Source of the DNA: Longimicrobium sp.
GTDB taxonomy: Bacteria > Gemmatimonadota > Gemmatimonadetes > Longimicrobiales > Longimicrobiaceae
Length of the DNA stretch: 64,000 bases
Reading direction: 5' to 3'
Assembly: GCF_036388275.1 (NCBI RefSeq)
Contig: NZ_DASVSF010000113.1
Coordinates: 62,001-126,000, forward strand
Shown here: piece after piece, positions 41,500 to 50,557 of the stretch
Layout: the number at the start of each line of letters is the position of its first letter
How positions within the stretch are numbered: the stretch's first letter is position 1
Position numbers and translations under genes: made by a program
The notes under the pieces: generated by a model
Seen by the model: only the letters and a program-made list of their open reading frames with translations
Databases searched by the model: none
Told to the model about the DNA's origin: nothing

Positions 41500-41895
41500 G
41501 ATTGGCTGCCTCGCATGCTGAGGGAGCCCCTCCCCCCTGCCCCCGTCCCCCACTGCGCAGGGGAGGGGGAGACCTGAACTGCGCTTCGGCTGGGCTGGCT
41601 CATGCCGCGGGCGGCCCCTCCCCCGACCCCTCCCCCGGCAAACTGCGCCGGGAGAGGGGAGAATTCAATTGCGCTTGGGCGGGCCAGGTGCACGCGATCT
41701 GGTGTGTACCCCCTCTCCCACGCTGTTTGTGGGAGAGGGTGGCACGCGTGTCAGCGCGGCCGGGTGAGGGCCCCACGGCAGCCGAGGCCTCGGCTTCGGT
41801 GACCGCTGCCGCGCCCTGATTCGTACGTGTCCGCGGCTAGATCCGTCGGCCCGCGGGGTTGGTGCTGCGGGCCAGTGTCGTGCGCCTGGGCTCAG
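41500..41895. repeat. Intergenic repeat block 5 (reverse orientation)
   Basis: The 719 bp gap (41211-41929) has a comparatively AT-rich first part (41290-41420) with no ORF of note. From 41500 the modules of block 2 appear in reverse complement: CCCCACTGCGCAGGGG (41548-41563), CCGGCAAACTGCGCCGG (41632-41650), CCCACGCTGTTTGTGGGAGA (41717-41738), then the module with CCACGGCAGCCGAGGCCT (41772-41790) and TCGGCCCGCGGGG (41848-41862). It ends about 35 bp from the stop of the transglutaminase gene. Confidence 0.85.
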
Positions 41896-41929
41896 GATGA
41901 TAACTCGTTTCCTATCAATAACTTGAGGC

Positions 41930-44071
41930 CTACACCCCAGCCGGATCCCGCTCCCTCTTCCGCCGCAGCTCGTCCGCGCTGTCCGTGGGCGGATTCGTCG
42001 AGTTCCCGGGCGGTGGCGGATCGTCGTTCGGCCGCGGCCGGCGGCGAGCGGCGCGGAGGGCCGCACGGGCTTCTCGCAGCGCCTGGTCCATCCGCGCGCG
42101 GCCGGCCTCGCCGATGTCCTCGCCGCCGAAGCGGGCGCGGACGTACAGGCGCACCAGTTCCATCCCCGCCGCCGCGCCGGGGGCGCGCTCCCGCTCCAGC
42201 CGGTCGGCGAAGTCCATCGGACCCGCGGCGCCGCCCAGCCGCGCGCGCTCGTAGGCGCGCCGCAGCGCCAGGTAGCTGCGCGTTTCCACCGATCGAGGGC
42301 CGCTTCGTCCGCGCCGGATCCACATCACCCCCGCGCCGACGACGAGGAGCGCCATCGCGAGTGCCACCAGCGGTGGAACCCCGGGCGCACCTGGCCGGCG
42401 GCCGCGCGACCAGGGCGAGCTGTCTCCGTTGCCGCGGCTGAACAGGTCGCCGAGGCCGCGAAATACCGCGAGCTGCCTCTCCAGGTTGTAGTCCAGCACC
42501 CACTTGTACCAGCGGTGCTCCAGCCCGTCGAACCAGAAGCGGGCCGGCCACGACCATCCCGTCCCCGTCCGCAGGTTCACCAGCGTGCCGCGCGACGGCG
42601 GCGTGGGATCGAACGGCACCCAGCCCAACGTGGGAAACCATACCTCCACCCACGAGTGAGCGTCGTTTCCCGTCACGGCCAGGTAGGCCCCGAAGTCGTT
42701 CCACTCGCCGCCCAGGAACCCCGTGACGTTGCGGGCGGGGATGCCCACCGAGCGCAGCATCACCACCATCGCGCTCGAAAAGTACTCACAGTGTCCCGCG
42801 CGGCGGCGGAAGAGGAATCCCTCGATGGTGGCGTCGCGGCGGGTCTCGGGAAGGTCCAGCGAGTACTCGAACGTTCGCAGGTACGCCTCTACCGCACGCA
42901 CCTTGCCCACGCGCGACGGCTGGCCGTGCGTCAGCGAGTCGGCCAGGGCGCGGACGGCGGGGGCCAGCCGCGGAAGCTGCAGGTACGCCGAAACCAGCGG
43001 CGAATTCTCCTGCGGGCTGTTGGCCAGCAGGCGTTCGGGAGGCAGCTCGCGGCCCGAGGTGACGGTGTACACCGGCTCGTCGGACCCGAAGAACCGCAGG
43101 TCGCCCGTGGGATCCTGGCGCACGCGGATGGCGGAGCGAGGCTGCACGGAGAGGATCGGGTGCTGGCCGAAAAGGACGTCCGCGCCGGCCGGCCCGCCGA
43201 AGATGCGCGTGCGGCGCGCGGGCCCGCCCCAGCGCCGGGCGTAGTCCGACCCGTACATCTGCCCGGGGAGGCCGCGGGTGCGGGACCAGCGCACCCCGTC
43301 GAAGCGGTCGAACGAGCGGCCGCGCCAGTATGTCGCCTCGGGGTACGCCGGGCCGCCGTCGGGAAACTCCACCCGGAACGCCACTTCCGGATTGGGCGTC
43401 AGCCGCCCGCCGTGCTCGCCCAGCGACACGCCGTCGCCGAAGCCCGCCATCACGTCGCCCGTTCCTGCGCGCCCCTGCACGTTCCACTGCCGCGGAAGGC
43501 GCGGGAAGATGACGAAGAACGCCACGCTCACCAGCAGCGTCACCGCCGACAGTGCGGCCGCGCCGGCCAGCGTGCGCCGGGGCACCCGCACGCCGGGCGC
43601 GTCGAAGCGTTCCGCCTGCCGCCGCAGCGAGCCGACCATCATCGCCAGGGTGGACAGGACGACGAAGGCCACGAACGCCGCGCCGAAGGCCAGCCCCGGG
43701 TAGTACGCCGTCGCGGCAATCATCAGCGCGAAGGCCAGCAGGTACAGCCGCCCGTCGTTCTTCGCCTCCAGCGGGCGCAGCGCCTCGCCGCCGAGCAGGA
43801 CCAGAAGCATCGCCATCACGGCCGGCATGAAGTCGCCGACCACGACGAACGCCACGTACAGCATCCACAGGCACAGCGCCACGATGACGATGCGCGTGAC
43901 CCGCTCGATCGACGGACCCCACGAGGGCGGCGGCAGGCGCACCATCGCCGCCGCCAGCCCCAGCGCGCTGGCCACCACGTCCAGCGTCCACCCGGCCCCC
44001 ACGGCATACGCCAGCAGCGCCGCGAACGCCATCCCGGCCGTCAGCCGGCGGTGCAGCAGGGCGGCGCTCAT
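41930..44071 (-). CDS. TgpA-like membrane transglutaminase
   Basis: A 713-residue inner-membrane protein. About six hydrophobic segments fill residues 10-190 (for example WMLYVAFVVVGDFMPAVMAMLLVLLGG), followed by a DUF3488-type periplasmic part and a transglutaminase-like domain with the triad Cys in AGHCEYFSSAM, His in NDAHSWVEVW and Asp in PFDPTPPS. One more membrane segment near 595 (VALAMALLVVGAGVMW) and a DUF4129-like charged tail follow. It is the third gene of the MoxR-DUF58-TgpA set and overlaps the DUF58 gene by 4 nt. Such sets act in the envelope, but a defined substrate is not known. Confidence 0.9.
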   Translation of the reverse strand: MSAALLHRRLTAGMAFAALLAYAVGAGWTLDVVASALGLAAAMVRLPPPSWGPSIERVTRIVIVALCLWMLYVAFVVVGDFMPAVMAMLLVLLGGEALRPLEAKNDGRLYLLAFALMIAATAYYPGLAFGAAFVAFVVLSTLAMMVGSLRRQAERFDAPGVRVPRRTLAGAAALSAVTLLVSVAFFVIFPRLPRQWNVQGRAGTGDVMAGFGDGVSLGEHGGRLTPNPEVAFRVEFPDGGPAYPEATYWRGRSFDRFDGVRWSRTRGLPGQMYGSDYARRWGGPARRTRIFGGPAGADVLFGQHPILSVQPRSAIRVRQDPTGDLRFFGSDEPVYTVTSGRELPPERLLANSPQENSPLVSAYLQLPRLAPAVRALADSLTHGQPSRVGKVRAVEAYLRTFEYSLDLPETRRDATIEGFLFRRRAGHCEYFSSAMVVMLRSVGIPARNVTGFLGGEWNDFGAYLAVTGNDAHSWVEVWFPTLGWVPFDPTPPSRGTLVNLRTGTGWSWPARFWFDGLEHRWYKWVLDYNLERQLAVFRGLGDLFSRGNGDSSPWSRGRRPGAPGVPPLVALAMALLVVGAGVMWIRRGRSGPRSVETRSYLALRRAYERARLGGAAGPMDFADRLERERAPGAAAGMELVRLYVRARFGGEDIGEAGRARMDQALREARAALRAARRRPRPNDDPPPPGNSTNPPTDSADELRRKRERDPAGV

Positions 44072-45138
44072 CGCCCGCCCTCCGCCGCGGCAAAGACGTC
44101 GCCCCAGCCGGGGAGTGGCGTGCCGGCCGTCACCAGCACGCACTCCGCCGCGGGTACGGGCGCCTCCAGCCGCGGCGCGTCGGGGCGAAAGCGCGCACGG
44201 GCCAGCAGGTCGAGAACGCGCTCCATCTGCGCGGCCCCGCCGGCCGGCCGCACGCGCGCATCCTGCGTCGCCAGGCCGAACGCCTCGCCGCGCTTCAGGG
44301 CGGCGGATGCCACCGCGGCGGCGATCTCCACCGCGTCCTCGGCCAGGTCGCCGTCGGGCGCGCGCAGGTCCAGGCACAGCCAGAGCGCGCGTGACCGGTC
44401 GCGCTCGTACTCGCGGATCACGGGATGCCCCACGCGCGCCGTGGTGCGCCAGTGCACGTCGCGCGGGTCGTCGCCCGGGCGGTACGGGCGCAGGCCGCGG
44501 TACTCGCCGCGCGCGCCGGCCGAGCCTGCGTACGCCTCGCCCGCCTGGCGCACGCGCTCGCCCGAGGGCCGGGGCTCGCGCACGGGCCGGTCGGCGCGGG
44601 GCCAGACCACCGCCTCGCCGGGCACATCGCGGTCGCGCTCCTTGACGAACAGGCCGAAGGGAAAGGTGGTGGAAAGCACGATGGTTTCCAGCGGATACAC
44701 GCCGCGGCGCTCCCAGGTGTGCTCGGCGCGGGCGACGCCGTGGGCGCCGGGCGCGATGGCCGCCACCCAGCCGCGGGCCTCGTGCCCGTCCTCGCCGGCT
44801 TCGATGGAATAGGCGGAAAGCCGGCGGTTGCCGTTGCGGATTTCGTAGGTGATGCGCGCGGGCGAACCCGCGGTGGCGCGGGCCACGCGGCGGCGCACCT
44901 CCAGGTTCCTTACCATCTGCTCGGAAAGAAAGCCGCTGAGGGTGATGAAGCCCAGCATGCCGCCCAGCAGCAGGAAGAGCAGGTTGTTGCCGGTGCCCAC
45001 GGCGGCGAAGCCCAGCATCACCGAGCCGCCGGTGAAGAACCATCCGCCGCGCGAAAAGTGAAGCCGCCGCGGCGGCTTCAGCCAGCGACGGACGCGGGTG
45101 CGAACGTGGGCGAGCGACGTGGGAGTTGGAATTTTCAC
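44068..45138 (-). CDS. DUF58 family membrane protein
   Basis: A 356-residue protein with two hydrophobic segments (about 40-75: SVMLGFAAVGTGNNLLFLLLGGMLGFITLSGFL in short runs) and a vWA-like soluble region typical of DUF58, with ERRGVYPLETIVLSTTFPFG, the signature RGLRPYRPGDDPRDVHWR and REYERDRSRALWLCLDLRAP. It starts with GTG at 45138; no better start exists because repeat block 6 begins only about 30 bp upstream. Its genes are normally coupled to MoxR ATPases; here 588 bp of repeats separate it from moxR. It overlaps the transglutaminase start by 4 nt. Confidence 0.88.
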   Translation of the reverse strand: MKIPTPTSLAHVRTRVRRWLKPPRRLHFSRGGWFFTGGSVMLGFAAVGTGNNLLFLLLGGMLGFITLSGFLSEQMVRNLEVRRRVARATAGSPARITYEIRNGNRRLSAYSIEAGEDGHEARGWVAAIAPGAHGVARAEHTWERRGVYPLETIVLSTTFPFGLFVKERDRDVPGEAVVWPRADRPVREPRPSGERVRQAGEAYAGSAGARGEYRGLRPYRPGDDPRDVHWRTTARVGHPVIREYERDRSRALWLCLDLRAPDGDLAEDAVEIAAAVASAALKRGEAFGLATQDARVRPAGGAAQMERVLDLLARARFRPDAPRLEAPVPAAECVLVTAGTPLPGWGDVFAAAEGGR

Positions 45139-45164
45139 GCTTGGAAACAGCAAAGGAACTTGGG

Positions 45165-45739
45165 CGTATGCCTCGGCGGGGGCCCCTCCCCCGGCCCCTC
45201 CCCCGGCAAACTGCGCCGGGAGAGGGGGGAACTTCGGTCGGGGTTCGACAGGGCGCCGGTGCATGCGTCTGGGAGCCCCCTCCCCCCGGCCCCCGTCCCC
45301 CGCTGCGCAGGGGAGGGGGAGACCTGATCTGCGCTCCGGCTGGCCCCGCGCACTCTACTACGCGTGCAGTCCGCGAAGGCGGACTTCGTGACTTTCCAGC
45401 TGCGGTTTCAACCGCCGGGACCGGGCCTGGTCGGACGCTCCCTCTTCGGCCGCGCACCGCAAACCCGAAGTGTACCCCCTCTCCCACGCTGTTTGTGGGA
45501 GAGGGTGGACGAGCCTAAGCGAGGACGGGTGAGGGCCCCACGGCAGCCGAGGCCTCCGCCCCCGGTGACCGCTGCCGCGCCCGGGCTTGTACGTGCCCTC
45601 GGCTGGATCCTTCGGCCCGCGAGGTTCGCCGTGCAGGCCGGTCCGGTGCGCCTGGGCCTTCAGGATGACAGGCTGCAGTGTCTGCCTTTAAACCGGGAGC
45701 GGGATGACAGGCTGCGGTGTCTGCCTTTAGACCGGCATC
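45165..45739. repeat. Intergenic repeat block 6, inside the MoxR-DUF58 operon, with a 39-bp tandem duplication
   Basis: The modules CCGGCAAACTGCGCCGG (45202-45221), CCCCGCTGCGCAGGGG (45298-45314), CCGCGAAGGCGG (45370-45381), CCCACGCTGTTTGTGGGAGA (45482-45504) and CCACGGCAGCCGAGGCCT (45538-45556) occur in the same order and orientation as in block 5. At 45663-45700 and 45702-45739 a 38-bp sequence beginning GGATGACAGGCTGC is duplicated in tandem; the second copy contains the last codons and stop of moxR. No gene is seen between. Confidence 0.85.
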
Positions 45740-46701
45740 GGGATGCGGGCGATCACCTCTTCCAGCACGCCGACCGCTTCCTGGTACGCCTCACCCGTCG
45801 CGGCGGAGGCGCCGGCCGGGAGCAGGCGGTGCGCCAGGACGGGAACCGCCAGGCGGCGAACGTCGTCGGGCACCAGGAACTCGCGGCCGTCCACCAGCGC
45901 GTATCCGCGCGCGGCCCGCAGCAGCCCGATTGCGCCGCGGGTGCTGGCGCCCGCACGGAAGCGAGGCTCGGCGCGCGTGGCCTGCACCACGGACATCAGG
46001 TAGTCCACGATGGACGCGTCGGCGTGCACCGAATCCACCCGCTCCTGCAGCGCGATCACGGATTCGGCGTTCAGCACCGGGCGGATGCGGTCAACCGCGT
46101 CGTGGGTGCCCGCGGACTGCAGGACCACGTTGCGCTCCTCGTCCGCGTCCGGATAGCCGATCGACAGGCGCATCATGAAGCGGTCGAGCTGGCTCTCCGG
46201 CAGCGGATAGGTGCCGTGCTGCTCCAGCGGGTTCTGCGTGGCCATCACCAGGAATGGGCGCGCCAGGTCGTAGCTGCGCTCGTCGATGGTCACGCGGCCT
46301 TCCTGCATGGCCTCCAGCAGACCGCTCTGCGTGCGGGGCGGCGCGCGGTTGATCTCGTCCGCCAGCACCACGTTGGTGAAGATGGGCCCCGGGCGCGTCT
46401 CGAACTCGTGGGTGCGCGGATTGTAGACGGAGACGCCAAGGACGTCGCTGGGCAGCAGGTCGCTGGTGAACTGGATGCGTCGGAACTCCAGCCCCAGCGC
46501 GGCGGTCAGCGCGCGGGCCAGCGTGGTCTTGCCCACGCCGGGGATGTCCTCGAACAACAGGTGCCCGCGGGCCAGCAGCGCCGCCAGCGACAGGCGCACC
46601 GTCTCGCGCTTGCCGCGGAACGCCGTCTCCACCTGCGCGATCAGGTCGTCCAGCAGACCGAGGTCCACCTCGGGAGCTTCAACGGAAACGGCGTTCAGCA
46701 T
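45727..46701 (-). CDS. MoxR-type AAA+ ATPase
   Basis: A 324-residue AAA+ ATPase. Walker A is FEDIPGVGKTTLARAL (50-65), Walker B VVLADEINRAPPRTQ, sensor 1 LVMATQNPLEQHGTYPLPE, and ASTRGAIGLLRAARGYAL marks the sensor 2/lid region. MoxR ATPases act as chaperone-like factors that mature partner proteins through vWA-type DUF58 proteins. It is first in the minus-strand set MoxR, DUF58, transglutaminase, though a 588 bp repeat mosaic follows its stop, so downstream genes may need readthrough or another promoter. Confidence 0.93.
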   Translation of the reverse strand: MLNAVSVEAPEVDLGLLDDLIAQVETAFRGKRETVRLSLAALLARGHLLFEDIPGVGKTTLARALTAALGLEFRRIQFTSDLLPSDVLGVSVYNPRTHEFETRPGPIFTNVVLADEINRAPPRTQSGLLEAMQEGRVTIDERSYDLARPFLVMATQNPLEQHGTYPLPESQLDRFMMRLSIGYPDADEERNVVLQSAGTHDAVDRIRPVLNAESVIALQERVDSVHADASIVDYLMSVVQATRAEPRFRAGASTRGAIGLLRAARGYALVDGREFLVPDDVRRLAVPVLAHRLLPAGASAATGEAYQEAVGVLEEVIARIPMPV

Positions 46702-46770
46702 GCCGGCTCGGGATCAGGATCTGAAGAGGGACGGGAAGCTTCCATGTACACCGCCGCCCTGCGATCGATG

Positions 46771-46826
46771 CACTTTCGCACTTTCGCACTTTCGCACTTT
46801 CGCACTTTCGCACTCACGCACTCTCA
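46771..46826 (-). repeat. 8-bp tandem repeat after the polA stop codon
   Basis: On the plus strand CACTTTCG occurs five times perfectly (46771-46810) followed by CACTCACG and CACTCTCA. Read in the polA direction, the stop codon is followed at once by GTGCGTGA and then GTGCGAAA units. The same order of units follows the PhoD-like gene stop at 19354. Confidence 0.85.
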
Positions 46827-49637
46827 CTTCGTCTCCAGCCAGTTCATCCCCACGCCGCCCTCCACCTTCAGCGGAACGTTCAGCGTGGCCGCGCCCTCCA
46901 TCCGCTCGCGGACGAACTCCCGCACCGCGTCCTCGCTGCCGATGGGCGTTTCGAACAGCAGTTCGTCGTGCACCTGCAGCAGCATCTTGGCGGGGACCAC
47001 GCCGGCGGCCAGGTCGTCCTGAATGCGGATCATGGCGATCTTGATCAGGTCCGCCGACGAGCCCTGGATGGGCGCGTTCGTCGCCGCCCGCTCGCCGAAC
47101 GCACGGATGTTCCAGTTCTTGGACTTCAGCTCGGGGATGTAGCGCCGCCGCCCGGTAAGCGTCTCGACGTACCCACGCGACTTCGCCAGCTCGATCTGCT
47201 CGTCCAGGTAGCGGCGCACGCCGGGGAACCGCTCGAAGTACTGCTCGATGAACGCCTTGGCCTCCGACTGGGGGATGCCCAGCTGCTGGCCCAGCGAGAA
47301 CGGCCCCTGCCCGTAGATGATGCCGAAGTTCACCGTCTTGGCCCGGTCGCGCATCTCCTTGGTCACCGCGTCCGGCGCCACGTCGAAGATCAGCGCGGCC
47401 GTCTGCCGGTGGATGTCGGCGCCGGCGCGGAAGGCGGTGACGAACGCCTCGTCGCCCGAGTAGTGGGCCAGGATGCGCAGCTCGATCTGCGAGTAGTCGG
47501 CGGAGACGAACACGTGCCCCTCGGCGGGGATGAAGCCGCGGCGGATCTCGGCGCCCATCTCCGTGCGGATGGGAATGTTCTGCAGGTTGGGGTCGGTGGA
47601 CGAAAGGCGTCCCGTGGCGGCCACGGTCTGGTTGAACGACGTGTGGATGCGCCCCGTGTCGGGGTTCACCATGCGCGGAAGCGCGTCGACGTAGGTGCCG
47701 CGCAGCTTGTCGATCTGCCGGTACTGCATCAGCAGCGTGGGCAGGGTGTGGCCCTGCGCGGCCAGCGCCTGCAGCACGTCGACGTCGGTCGACGCGCCCG
47801 TCTTGGTCTTCTTGATGACGGGGAGCCCCAGCTTGCCGAACAAAATCTCCCGCAGCTGCGGCGTGCTGCCGATGTTGAACTCGGTGCCCGCCTCGGCGTA
47901 GATCTCGCGCTCCACGCGGCTCTGCTGCGTCCTCAGCTCCTCGCCCATCCGCGCGAAGAACGGCTCGTCGATCCGAATGCCGTTCCACTCCATCTCCGCG
48001 AGAACGTGCACCAGCGGCATCTCCACCTCGCGGAACAGCCGGTCCAGGTGCAGCGACTCCATCTCCGGCCCGAACTTCTCGGCCAGGCGCAGCGCGATGT
48101 CGGCATCCTCCGCGGCGTAGGTGCAGGCGTTCTCCAGCTCCACCTCGGCGAAGGGGATCTGCGCCTTGCCCTTCCCCGCCACCTCCTCGTACGAGATGGT
48201 CTTGTGGTCCAGGTGCTGGAGGGCGATGGAATCCAGCCCGTGCTCGCGGCGCCCCGGCTCCAGCACGTAGCTTGCGACCATCGTGTCGAAGTCGATCCCC
48301 CGGATGTCGATCCCCTCGCGGCGGAAGACCAGGAAGTCGTACTTCAGGTTCTGGCCGACCTTCTTGACGCCTTCGTCCTCCAGCAGGTCCAGCAGCGGGC
48401 GCATGGCCTCGGAATGGAGGTCCGGCAGGTTGCGGACGACCTCGCACTGCGGCCCGCCCTCGGTGCCGGTGATGGGCGTGGCGTCGCCCAGCAGCTCGCC
48501 CTGCTCCGGCCCGCGCGTGCGGTGGCGGAACGGTAGGTAGTACGCCTGTCCGGGGTTCACGCCGATGGAGATGCCGCACAGGCACGCCCGCATGGGATCG
48601 GTGCTGTCCGTTTCCGTGTCGACGGCGAACCGGCCGGCCCCGCGCGCCTGGTCCACCACCGCCCGCACCTCGTCCACCGTGGACAGGAGCGTGTAGGTGC
48701 CGGCCAGGCGGTTGGTCCGCACCTCCGGCTCCTCGGCCGGGGCCGCCCAATCGCGGGCGAGCGTGTGGAACTCCAGGTCCAGGAACAGGTCCTTGAGCCG
48801 GGCGCGGTCCGGCTCCTGGAGCTTGATGGCCTCCAGGTCCAGCTCCACCGGAAGGTCTTCGCGGATGGTCACCAGCCGCTTGGAAAGCCGCGCCGAGTCG
48901 GCGAACGCCTCCAGCGCCTCGCGGGCGCGCTTGCTCTTGATCTCCGCCGTGTGGGCGATGATGTCTTCGATGCTGCCGTACTGCTCGATCAGCTGCACCG
49001 CCGTCTTCGGCCCGATGCCGCTGACGCCCGGCACGTTGTCGCTGGCGTCACCGATCAGCCCCAGGTAGTCCACCACGCGATCCGGCTTTACGCCCAGGCG
49101 CTCGTGGGCGTTGCGCTCGTCCACCCACTCCTCTTCCACCGCCGTGGGGCCGCCGCGCCCGGGGTTCAGCAGGCAGACGTGGGGGCGGATGAGCTGGTAG
49201 AAGTCCTTGTCGCCGGAAACGATCACCGCCTCCAGCCCCTGGTCCACCGCTTTCCGCGCCAGCGTGCCGATCACGTCGTCCGCCTCGTAGCCCTCCAGCT
49301 CCAGCACGGGAATGCGAAAGGCCTGCACCAGCTCGCGAATGCGGGGGATGGAAAGCGCCAGCTCGTCGGGCATCTTTTCGCGCGTGGCCTTGTACTGCGG
49401 ATACATCTCCACGCGCTCGGAGTCGCCCGCGTCGAACACCATGCCCAGGTAGTCGGGCTGGTGCTTCTCCATCACCTTGATCAGGAAGCGCGCGACGCCC
49501 CAGGCGGCGGAGGTGTTCTCGCCCTTGGACGACATCAGCGGCCGCGAGATCAGGGCGAAGAACGCGCGGTAGATCAGCGCGTAGCCGTCGATCAGGTACA
49601 GGCGCTCGCGGGTTTTCTCTGGCTTTTCTACGGGCAT
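46824..49637 (-). CDS. polA: DNA polymerase I
   Basis: A 937-residue three-domain repair and Okazaki-fragment polymerase. The 5' nuclease domain (about 10-300) starts LYLIDGYALIYRAFFA and has GDKDFYQL, IGDASDNVPGVSGIGPKTA. The 3'-5' exonuclease domain is intact: Exo I FAVDTETDS, Exo II NLKYDFLVF and Exo III YAAEDADIAL, unlike Taq-type enzymes. The polymerase domain (about 570-937) has ATGRLSSTDPNLQNIPIR, motif A VSADYSQIELRILAH, motif B RDRAKTVNFGIIYG and motif C LLQVHDELLFE. An 8-bp tandem repeat follows the stop. Confidence 0.97.
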   Translation of the reverse strand: MPVEKPEKTRERLYLIDGYALIYRAFFALISRPLMSSKGENTSAAWGVARFLIKVMEKHQPDYLGMVFDAGDSERVEMYPQYKATREKMPDELALSIPRIRELVQAFRIPVLELEGYEADDVIGTLARKAVDQGLEAVIVSGDKDFYQLIRPHVCLLNPGRGGPTAVEEEWVDERNAHERLGVKPDRVVDYLGLIGDASDNVPGVSGIGPKTAVQLIEQYGSIEDIIAHTAEIKSKRAREALEAFADSARLSKRLVTIREDLPVELDLEAIKLQEPDRARLKDLFLDLEFHTLARDWAAPAEEPEVRTNRLAGTYTLLSTVDEVRAVVDQARGAGRFAVDTETDSTDPMRACLCGISIGVNPGQAYYLPFRHRTRGPEQGELLGDATPITGTEGGPQCEVVRNLPDLHSEAMRPLLDLLEDEGVKKVGQNLKYDFLVFRREGIDIRGIDFDTMVASYVLEPGRREHGLDSIALQHLDHKTISYEEVAGKGKAQIPFAEVELENACTYAAEDADIALRLAEKFGPEMESLHLDRLFREVEMPLVHVLAEMEWNGIRIDEPFFARMGEELRTQQSRVEREIYAEAGTEFNIGSTPQLREILFGKLGLPVIKKTKTGASTDVDVLQALAAQGHTLPTLLMQYRQIDKLRGTYVDALPRMVNPDTGRIHTSFNQTVAATGRLSSTDPNLQNIPIRTEMGAEIRRGFIPAEGHVFVSADYSQIELRILAHYSGDEAFVTAFRAGADIHRQTAALIFDVAPDAVTKEMRDRAKTVNFGIIYGQGPFSLGQQLGIPQSEAKAFIEQYFERFPGVRRYLDEQIELAKSRGYVETLTGRRRYIPELKSKNWNIRAFGERAATNAPIQGSSADLIKIAMIRIQDDLAAGVVPAKMLLQVHDELLFETPIGSEDAVREFVRERMEGAATLNVPLKVEGGVGMNWLETK

Positions 49638-49718
49638 CGGGCGGGCCGGGTACAGGGGTCTTCGGGCGCCGCCAATCTACCCGCCGCGCCGCCCGTCCGA
49701 CAGGCGCCCCGGCGGGAG

Positions 49719-50312
49719 CTACGCGCCTCCGCAGCTCCCGCAGCCGTCTTCCGCGCCGCCCCTGCCTGGGCCGCACCCGTCGGGAGACTCGTAATCCACG
49801 ATGGCGCCGCGGCCGTCGAACTCCACCCGGCAGCACGCCAGCAGCATCTCTTCCAGCCTCCGCCGGGCGCGCTGCACCCGCGACTTCGCGCCGGAGAGCG
49901 AAAGGCCCAGCCGCCGCGCGGTCTCCTGCTGCGTGAGTCCGTGGAGTTCGGAAAGCCGCACCGCGTCGCGGTAGTGCTCGGGAAGCGCGTCCACGAGAGG
50001 ATGGATGCATTCCGCCAGCTCCCGGCGCGCGGCATCGCTCCTCTCTCCTTCGGCCTCCGCCAGGTCCGCGGGCAGCTCCTCCGTGGGCCGGCGGGCGCGG
50101 TAGTGGTCGATCACCGCGTTCCGGGCGATCTGGTACAGCCACGGCTCGAACTTCTGCCCGCCCCGCAGCGTGTCGCGCTTCTGGTACGCGCGCACCAGGA
50201 CGTCGTGCACGATGTCCTCCGCCGTTGCGTGGTCCTCCACGCGGCGCTGGACGAAGCGGAACAGCTGCTCGCGGTACGTGCGCCAGAGCGATTCGTCGTG
50301 GACGGCGATCAT
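49719..50312 (-). CDS. sigZ: RNA polymerase sigma factor SigZ (ECF type) with Cys-rich tail
   Basis: A 197-residue ECF sigma factor. Region 2 covers about 8-75 (REQLFRFVQRRVEDHATAEDIVHDVLVRAYQK, FEPWLYQIARNAVIDHYR) and region 4 about 105-155 (LPEHYRDAVRLSELHGLTQQETARRLGLSLSGAKSRVQRARRRL in short form). The C-terminal extension has CC near 162, CGPGRGG and CGSCGG; such cysteines could sense metal or redox state. No membrane anti-sigma gene is adjacent. A cysteine-pair peptide gene lies 77 bp upstream on the same strand. Start ATG 50312 chosen by family N-terminus (DESLWRTYREQL). Confidence 0.88.
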   Translation of the reverse strand: MIAVHDESLWRTYREQLFRFVQRRVEDHATAEDIVHDVLVRAYQKRDTLRGGQKFEPWLYQIARNAVIDHYRARRPTEELPADLAEAEGERSDAARRELAECIHPLVDALPEHYRDAVRLSELHGLTQQETARRLGLSLSGAKSRVQRARRRLEEMLLACCRVEFDGRGAIVDYESPDGCGPGRGGAEDGCGSCGGA

Positions 50313-50389
50313 CGGCGGAGTGTCAGCGGTATCGTCGCGGACGGAAAGGGACGGCGGACGCGATGTCCGCCGTCCCACGATGTGCGCGG

Positions 50390-50557
50390 CTACTGGCACC
50401 CGCACCCCTGCCCCGCCGCCGGCTCCGTGCCGCAGCACGACGACTTCGCCGCCGGCTCGCAGCAGACCTCCTGCTTGGCCGTCGAGCAGCAGGAGGAGGG
50501 CGCGGGGATTTCCGCGACGACGGGGCGGGCGGGCTCCGGGTGGGTCTGCGTGGTCAT
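50390..50557 (-). CDS. Small cysteine-pair-rich protein upstream of sigZ
   Basis: A 55-residue peptide below the usual ORF size limit. A GGGAG ribosome site lies 8 nt before the ATG at 50557. After a Pro/Glu-rich start it has three evenly spaced Cys-Cys pairs (23-24, 32-33, 41-42; spacing 9 residues, each in the context SCC/VCC/SCC) and a final CGC (52-54). There is no signal peptide. Eight thiols in 32 residues suggest metal or metalloid binding like a metallothionein. I have seen similar peptides near SigZ genes, so co-regulation with sigZ is likely; function is inferred only. Confidence 0.75.
   Translation of the reverse strand: MTTQTHPEPARPVVAEIPAPSSCCSTAKQEVCCEPAAKSSCCGTEPAAGQGCGCQ

Noticed and set aside
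41930..45487. A 1185-codon open frame on the minus strand that seems to fuse two proteins
   Set aside because: Only its last 713 codons encode the transglutaminase. The first part is the DUF58 gene read in the wrong frame plus repeat block 6.
46771..46826. Short tandem repeat considered as an origin iteron set
   Set aside because: 8-bp units without a DnaA box cluster or replication gene; the same units occur after another gene stop.
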